Source: Nelumbo lutea
Taxonomy: Eukaryota > Streptophyta > Magnoliopsida > Proteales > Nelumbonaceae
Assembly (NCBI GenBank): GCA_022828595.1
Contig: JAKGHH010000001.1
Location: forward strand, 75,512,401 to 75,576,400
Direction of reading: 5' to 3'
Length of the DNA stretch: 64,000 nucleotides
The translations under genes were made by a program, and so were the position numbers. Positions 59,601-64,000 of the stretch are shown here, in pieces. The notes under the pieces are model-generated. The model saw only the letters and a program-made list of their open reading frames with translations. It was not told the DNA's origin and did not search any database. Position 1 is the first letter of the stretch. Every line of letters starts with the position of its first letter.

Positions 59601-62600
59601 TCTGATGTGAGACTTTGGTCTCCAAACCCAAAAGGTTACTTCACATGTGCTTCCTTCTTTAAGTCTCTTTGCTCTCCCTTGGGACAAGTGGGTTTTCCAG
59701 CTAAAGAGATTTGGTCTAAACCTGTACCTCCTAAAATTATTATGTTTTGCTGGGAGGTGTTTTATAGGAAAATCAACACTTCAGACTTATTGCAGAAGAG
59801 AAGGCCTTCTATGTGTTTGTCTCCTAATTGGTGTGTACTATGCAGGGCTAATGGTGAGGATTGCTCTCACTTATTTTTAACATGTTCTTTTTCTGTTGCT
59901 TTTTTGGGGTTGGATCTTTGCTTTGTTTGGTTACAGATGGAATTTGACCACAGCCATAGATCAGATCTTTGATCCTTCTTTGTGTGGCCCACAAAAATTG
60001 GTAAAACAATGTGGAGGAGCATTAGAGCTGCTGCTTTGTGGACAATTTGGGAAGAAAGATATGCGAGGATATTCCAAGAGGAGAGAAATGTTCAGAATGT
60101 AAAGGATTGCATTATGACCAGGGCAATCCATTTGTTGAGATCATTAGATTCCTTTAAATTATATTCCTTTGATGACATGTGGAGGAACTGGATGGCTGTG
60201 GCTAGTAGCAGTAGCAGAGAACAGGGTACCAGATGTGTGGGTACCTCCTTCAGAAGACTGGACAAAGCTGAATTTTGATGGTAGCAGCTAAGGAAATCCG
60301 AGTCCATCAGGAATTGGTGGGGTGTTGAGAGATAAAGATAGTAATATATTGGCTTTATTCTCAGGCTCCGTGGGTATAGGAGACTCTATTAGAGCTGAGC
60401 TTCTAGCAGCTGTACAAGGAATTCAGATTGTGGACCAGTTAGGAGTTCAAAATTTGATTATTGAAGGAGACTCCAAAGTTGTTGTGGGTTGGTTAAAAAA
60501 TCCAGATTCAGTGATTTGGTGCTACAGGGATATTATGAGGAAAGCTAAGTGGTTCTCAAGGAACATGAATGTTAATTTATCAGTGGGTGGGTAGAACAGC
60601 TAACACCATAGCAGATGGGTTAGCTAAACAAGGGGTATCAAGGGAACGTTTATTCTGGGCAGCTTTATAAATTTTTTGTTACTAGTCTGAGTTAGTACAT
60701 TGTTGTTGTTGTGGAGAGGCACGTGCCTCTCCTTTGGGCAGGCTGTATTGTAATATCTTTTTGATCTTCTTGAATAAAATTTCAATCATTTATCAAAAAC
60801 AAAAAAAAAAAAACAAAAAACAAAAAACAGCAATTTTGGAAAGGATTGAGAAATAGATGAAGTAAATTTAAGAACTGAGTAAAAGTTGGAACTGAGGGTT
60901 GGATAATGATCAACTGTAAGCTGGTGGTAGAAGAAACTCAAAGTCTCAGAGGTTGTGTATCAATATCTGGTCTTCAAGTTCAAATTATGTATGATAAATG
61001 ATGTGAAAACAGAGGGGATTTTGTTAGAAGAGACCCTTCTTTTTCTTTATTTAAAAAAAAATGCATGGTCACCCGTCACTGATGTAAAACAGTGATGTAA
61101 TTCTGACACAAAAAAAAAGAAAAAAAATGCATGGCCACTAACATAAAATATAATATTTGAATGGCCAAGCTCACTGACTGAAAAATTCTCTTCCCTGGAA
61201 TTTATCTGTTTTCCTATCTTATTGAACAAAATAAATTGCAGGATTCACTTTTGCTACTATTATTTGTCATTTGTGACCATCCTACTTTTTATCAATAACA
61301 AGAATTTCATTAATAATCAAAAGGTAAAACAGAGAAATACAATTATCTAGTGGACAAAAAGGAGTAAAGGACAAGGCTGAAGGAGCTTAAAGAAGAAAAG
61401 ATTGCATATCTAACAAATCTAGTCCATGTACGACCAGGGAACAAAGAAATACCAAAATATGCAAAAGAAAAAGTTTGGGGGACACCTGATCTTTTCCTAC
61501 TTGTTGTCCATACTCCGTAGAAGGTCTTTAAAAGAACAAACTTAGATGATGTCTCAGATATTGTGTTTTTTAGGAATTTTCGAGTTTATGCGTCTTTCTT
61601 AATTTATGATGATGAAACGTTAATTATGCTCATCATGTTTTGTTGCAGGCTCGTGTGCATGATGAGAGCTTGAGATATGTATTATCAGACCAAGCCATTG
61701 TTGCTCTTGCATCCAAAGTTCCAAAGACTTCAGAAGAAATATTTGATACCATATCTGAAGCTGATATAAACTTGGATCTTTTGATCGCTGGATCTTTGGT
61801 TTCATCACCTTCACCTACTGTCTGCAGTCATTTGGAGGACTTTCATTATATCCTTCAAGACAAGTTAGGCAGCCCAGATGAAGTCTTTGAAAGAACTCTG
61901 CAAAAGTGTCTTGGCTCCAATGGTAGTTGCCCACTTTCTATTTATAACTATGCTTTATTATCCAAATCAAACCTGGAATCAACAAATGGATTATTGGTCA
62001 AACAAAAGGGAAGTAAAACAGAAAAAAAGGTTGGTCGAAAGTCTTCTCGAGAGTTGTTTGTACAGAAATTTTCCTGCAAATCTCCTGTTTATCATAACTG
62101 TAGGATTTATGCGAGTGATGGGCGGTTACTTTGTTATTGTGACCGCAGAAAGCTCGAGTGGTAAGTGACCAACGTCACCATTCTTGTCTTTTTGTATTAT
62201 TGGTCTTGTACCTCCTATTTTTAATCACAATCTATTGACAAACAGGTATCTTCGCCGTGACCTAGCAAAACTTATTGATGATGATCCACTGGCTATAATG
62301 CTTCTTTTTGAGCCAAAAGGTCGCCCAGAAGATGAAGGAAATGAATTCTATATACAGAGCAAGAAAAATATATGTGTTGGCTGTGGTGAAGGAAACCACT
62401 ATTTACGCTACCGAATCATACCCTCATGCTACAGGATGCACTTTCCAGAACATTTGAAAAGTCATCGTTCTCATGATATTGTCCTACTTTGTGTGGACTG
62501 TCATGAAGTTGCTCATTCTGCTGCAGAGAAATATAAAAAACAGATAGCCTCAGAATTTGGTATTCCACTTTATGTCAGGAAAGTACTTGATTCAACTCAA

Positions 62601-62744
62601 AAACAAGCCATAACTGAGACATCTGGGCCCATGGAGAGAATTGAGGAAGCAGGTGTGTCTCCCTTGCAGTTGCGAACTGCAGCTATGGCTCTTTTGCGCC
62701 ATGGGCCAAGAATGCCAGCAAAACGCCGTGAAGAGCTGACCCTG
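40886..62744 (+). CDS. RRP6L3: RRP6-like 3 / EXD2-type 3'-5' exonuclease, exons 1-10 (gene continues past window)
   Basis: Ten exons joined by frame and GT/AG sites: 40886-41108, 41190-41431, 41510-41608, 44274-44357, 49987-50073, 51604-51724, 56612-56793, 56898-56936, 61649-62160 and 62246-62744. These give 696 codons. Residues 9-27 are a membrane anchor followed by RRRRK. The DEDDy exonuclease core is intact: D138 and E140 (FAVDTEQHS), D196 ([11 protein letters not shown]), Y261 and D265 ([11 protein letters not shown]). An HRDC domain follows at about 347-400 (WRDLM...[11 protein letters not shown]). The C-terminal part has [12 protein letters not shown] (521-532) and a Cys/His module (C573, C576, H595, H599, C612, C615, H616, H620). 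This order matches plant RRP6L3 (At2g32415-type) and animal EXD2, 3'-5' exonucleases acting on nucleic acid; the exact role here is inferred. The 3' exons lie outside the window. Confidence 0.85.
41775..41892. mobile_element. palindromic MITE relative in intron 3
   Basis: Left arm gctcaatttcggaagatcac and right arm (complement of ggttcagtttgggaggagtg) enclose acaaatacaaat motifs, as in the MITE at 38404. It is flanked by TTAA on both sides, a possible target duplication. Confidence 0.6.
43185..43796 (+). mobile_element. solo LTR, 612 bp, with perfect 5-bp duplication
   Basis: It begins TGTAAGTACATG and ends CATCATCTACA, flanked by CTTGG (43180-43184 and 43797-43801). GC content is higher than in the host intron. 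A TATAAAA box lies at 43664-43670. The termini differ from the TGATG...ATCA LTRs elsewhere, so this is another family. It splits the LINE fragment, so it came later. Confidence 0.85.
43664..43670 (+). promoter_or_regulatory. TATA box of the intronic solo LTR
   Basis: TATAAAA in ccccctataaaacgggg, placed about 130 bp before the LTR end. If active it would start transcription in the same direction as the exonuclease gene. Confidence 0.5.
45026..45277 (-). pseudogene. LINE RNase H domain
   Basis: The frame has [20 protein letters not shown] followed by [15 protein letters not shown] and [13 protein letters not shown], the first part of the plant LINE RNase H with the DGS catalytic Asp and the following Glu. 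The rest is lost to frameshift. Confidence 0.8.
45247..45860 (-). pseudogene. LINE zinc-binding RT-associated (zf-RVT) domain
   Basis: Two overlapping frames give [20 protein letters not shown] and [20 protein letters not shown], the zf-RVT pattern (W...PPKV...FxW, C..C...E...HLLxxC). It leads into a [10 protein letters not shown] segment before RNase H. Confidence 0.8.
46011..46361 (-). pseudogene. LINE segment between RT and zf-RVT
   Basis: The frame has [16 protein letters not shown] and [20 protein letters not shown], conserved in plant LINEs between the RT thumb and zf-RVT. Confidence 0.7.
46596..47516 (-). pseudogene. LINE reverse transcriptase
   Basis: An uninterrupted 306-codon frame covers the RT core: [50 protein letters not shown] (first catalytic Asp), [13 protein letters not shown] and [14 protein letters not shown] (intact FADD box). 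RQGGP is usually RQGDP in this family, so one conserved Asp is changed. It is cut off from endonuclease and RNase H by stops. Confidence 0.9.
47539..48177 (-). pseudogene. LINE ORF2 linker between endonuclease and RT
   Basis: A charged helical frame: [40 protein letters not shown] and [18 protein letters not shown], all standard for plant L1 ORF2 between endonuclease and RT. The RT core continues in another frame. Confidence 0.8.
48415..49020 (-). pseudogene. LINE APE-type endonuclease with lost catalytic residues
   Basis: The frame has [51 protein letters not shown] and [10 protein letters not shown]. The family motifs are QETK and GGDFN. Here the catalytic Glu is Gly (QGTK) and the Asp is Tyr (GGYFN). 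The domain stops early at a frame break. Confidence 0.85.
49025..49465 (-). pseudogene. LINE ORF1-like charged protein with an internal repeat
   Basis: A 146-codon frame contains two similar blocks: [20 protein letters not shown] and [20 protein letters not shown], followed by Glu-rich stretches. They could form helices. It lies directly before the endonuclease frame. I do not see a CCHC knuckle; the 5' region to 49776 may hold the rest of ORF1 or the 5' UTR. Confidence 0.55.
50570..50602. repeat. (TC)n microsatellite
   Basis: About 16 TC units in intron 5 of the exonuclease gene (50074-51603). The rest of that intron is T-rich with a LINE 3' fragment at about 51250-51520. Confidence 0.85.
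51250..51520 (-). mobile_element. 5'-truncated LINE 3' end in intron 5
   Basis: The sequence atcaataacaacaatttcat, then gccaaacccccagacaaagt and aatcagcaaatgggttagcag, parallels the left end of the 5-kb LINE (44760-45060) in the same orientation. Only the RNase H tail and 3' UTR remain. Confidence 0.6.
52412..54229 (+). mobile_element. LINE 3' fragment in intron 6, interrupted
   Basis: Frames read [36 protein letters not shown] and [12 protein letters not shown] (52743-52920) for zf-RVT, then [20 protein letters not shown] (about 53745) and [20 protein letters not shown] (53966-54172) for RNase H. A-rich sequence follows. GGACCCTGA at 52403-52411 and 54230-54238 may be part of a decayed target duplication. 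A gtacacgggtcggttcggtt segment (about 52932-53588) interrupts it. Confidence 0.7.
52932..53588. mobile_element. hAT-like insertion inside the LINE fragment
   Basis: The left part (tgtacacgggtcggttcggtt) and the right end (complement of TAGGGCTGCTCACGAAAGGG) resemble the ends of non-autonomous hAT elements rich in ggttcggttc. LINE-coding frames lie on both sides. I could not find the 8-bp duplication, so the left end is uncertain. Confidence 0.4.
55440..55780 (+). mobile_element. LINE RNase H tail fragment
   Basis: Codons read [20 protein letters not shown] then QGVYRQQMF, the end of the plant LINE RNase H domain, followed by a T-rich 3' UTR and a short A-rich tail near 55775. Confidence 0.6.
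57888..58849 (+). pseudogene. LINE reverse transcriptase (frameshifted)
   Basis: The first frame (57888-58532) spans [20 protein letters not shown] to [13 protein letters not shown]. The second frame (58529-58849) has [14 protein letters not shown] and [20 protein letters not shown]. Both catalytic boxes are intact but lie in different frames. Confidence 0.85.
59496..59972 (+). pseudogene. LINE zf-RVT domain
   Basis: The frame has [20 protein letters not shown] and [20 protein letters not shown] then LTCSF, the full zf-RVT pattern. The next frame (59982-60278) holds [20 protein letters not shown] leading to RNase H. Confidence 0.8.
60270..60665 (+). pseudogene. LINE RNase H domain
   Basis: Codons read LNFDGSS, a stop, then [40 protein letters not shown] and [12 protein letters not shown]. 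The stop inside the DGS loop and a later frame change disable it. Confidence 0.75.

Positions 62745-64000
<1,256 letters not shown>

Larger units (their letters stand above)
57483..60818 (+). mobile_element. 5'-truncated L1-type LINE, 3.3 kb, 20-bp target duplication
   Basis: AACAAAAAACAGCAATTTTG is repeated perfectly at 57463-57482 and 60819-60838, after an A-rich tail. The element starts within the ORF2 linker ([20 protein letters not shown]) and runs through RT, zf-RVT and RNase H. It is the same family as the LINE at 44742-49776 but inserted in sense with the gene. The RT frame shifts near 58515 but keeps [26 protein letters not shown] and [14 protein letters not shown]. Confidence 0.9.
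56937..61648 (+). other. intron 8 of the exonuclease gene, 4.7 kb
   Basis: Bounded by gttagt and ttgcag. It contains the 3.3-kb LINE at 57483-60818 and, near 61290-61500, another LINE-like 3' tail in reverse (atcaataacaagaatttcat). Confidence 0.8.

Overview
This is a stretch of nuclear DNA from a flowering plant. The evidence is plant-type LINEs with a C-terminal RNase H, Ty3/gypsy elements with a tRNA-type primer site (TGGCGCCGTCTGTGGG), hAT, Mutator, Tourist and Helitron-like elements, a captured PPR gene copy, and two host genes of plant type. I cannot name the species. Most of the window is AT-rich intergenic DNA filled with nested transposable elements; only about 3.5 kb is host coding sequence.

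Host genes. (1) On the minus strand at 13055-14401 is an intronless gene for a 448-residue plant-specific protein with three hydrophobic segments. (2) On the plus strand from 40886 to beyond the right edge is a multi-exon gene for an RRP6-like-3/EXD2-type 3'-5' exonuclease. I could place ten exons by frame and splice sites; they give 696 codons with an N-terminal membrane anchor, a DEDDy exonuclease domain, an HRDC domain and a C-terminal Cys/His (HNH-like) module. Its introns are swollen by LINEs, a solo LTR and MITEs.

Layout. 1-9.2 kb: AT-rich DNA with Helitron-like ends, a hAT element with an 8-bp target duplication and a 713-bp solo LTR with a perfect 5-bp duplication. 9.5-12.3 kb: a 531-bp hAT MITE, a 1.3-kb inverted-repeat element and a small Tourist-like MITE. 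13-14.7 kb: host gene 1. 15.2-22.4 kb: two related non-coding LTR retrotransposons, one inside the other, with GC-rich minisatellites in the inner LTRs. 22.7-26.8 kb: a Mutator-type element (9-bp duplication) carrying a decayed PPR gene copy, itself holding a second inverted-repeat element with histone-H2B-like N-terminal pieces. 29-31 kb: a copia gag relic. 31.6-38.25 kb: a truncated minus-strand Ty3/gypsy element with a 2.9-kb LTR, interrupted by a second hAT MITE. 38.3-40.9 kb: intergenic DNA and the exonuclease promoter region. 40.9-64 kb: the exonuclease gene and its intronic transposons.

No tRNA, rRNA, CRISPR or organelle block was seen. Nothing here is a clearly new system. The points most worth following are the membrane-anchored exonuclease/HNH-like protein, the Mutator-type gene-capture nest, and the LTR elements with minisatellites inside their LTRs. 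Coordinates of element ends come from reading target duplications and terminal repeats by eye.
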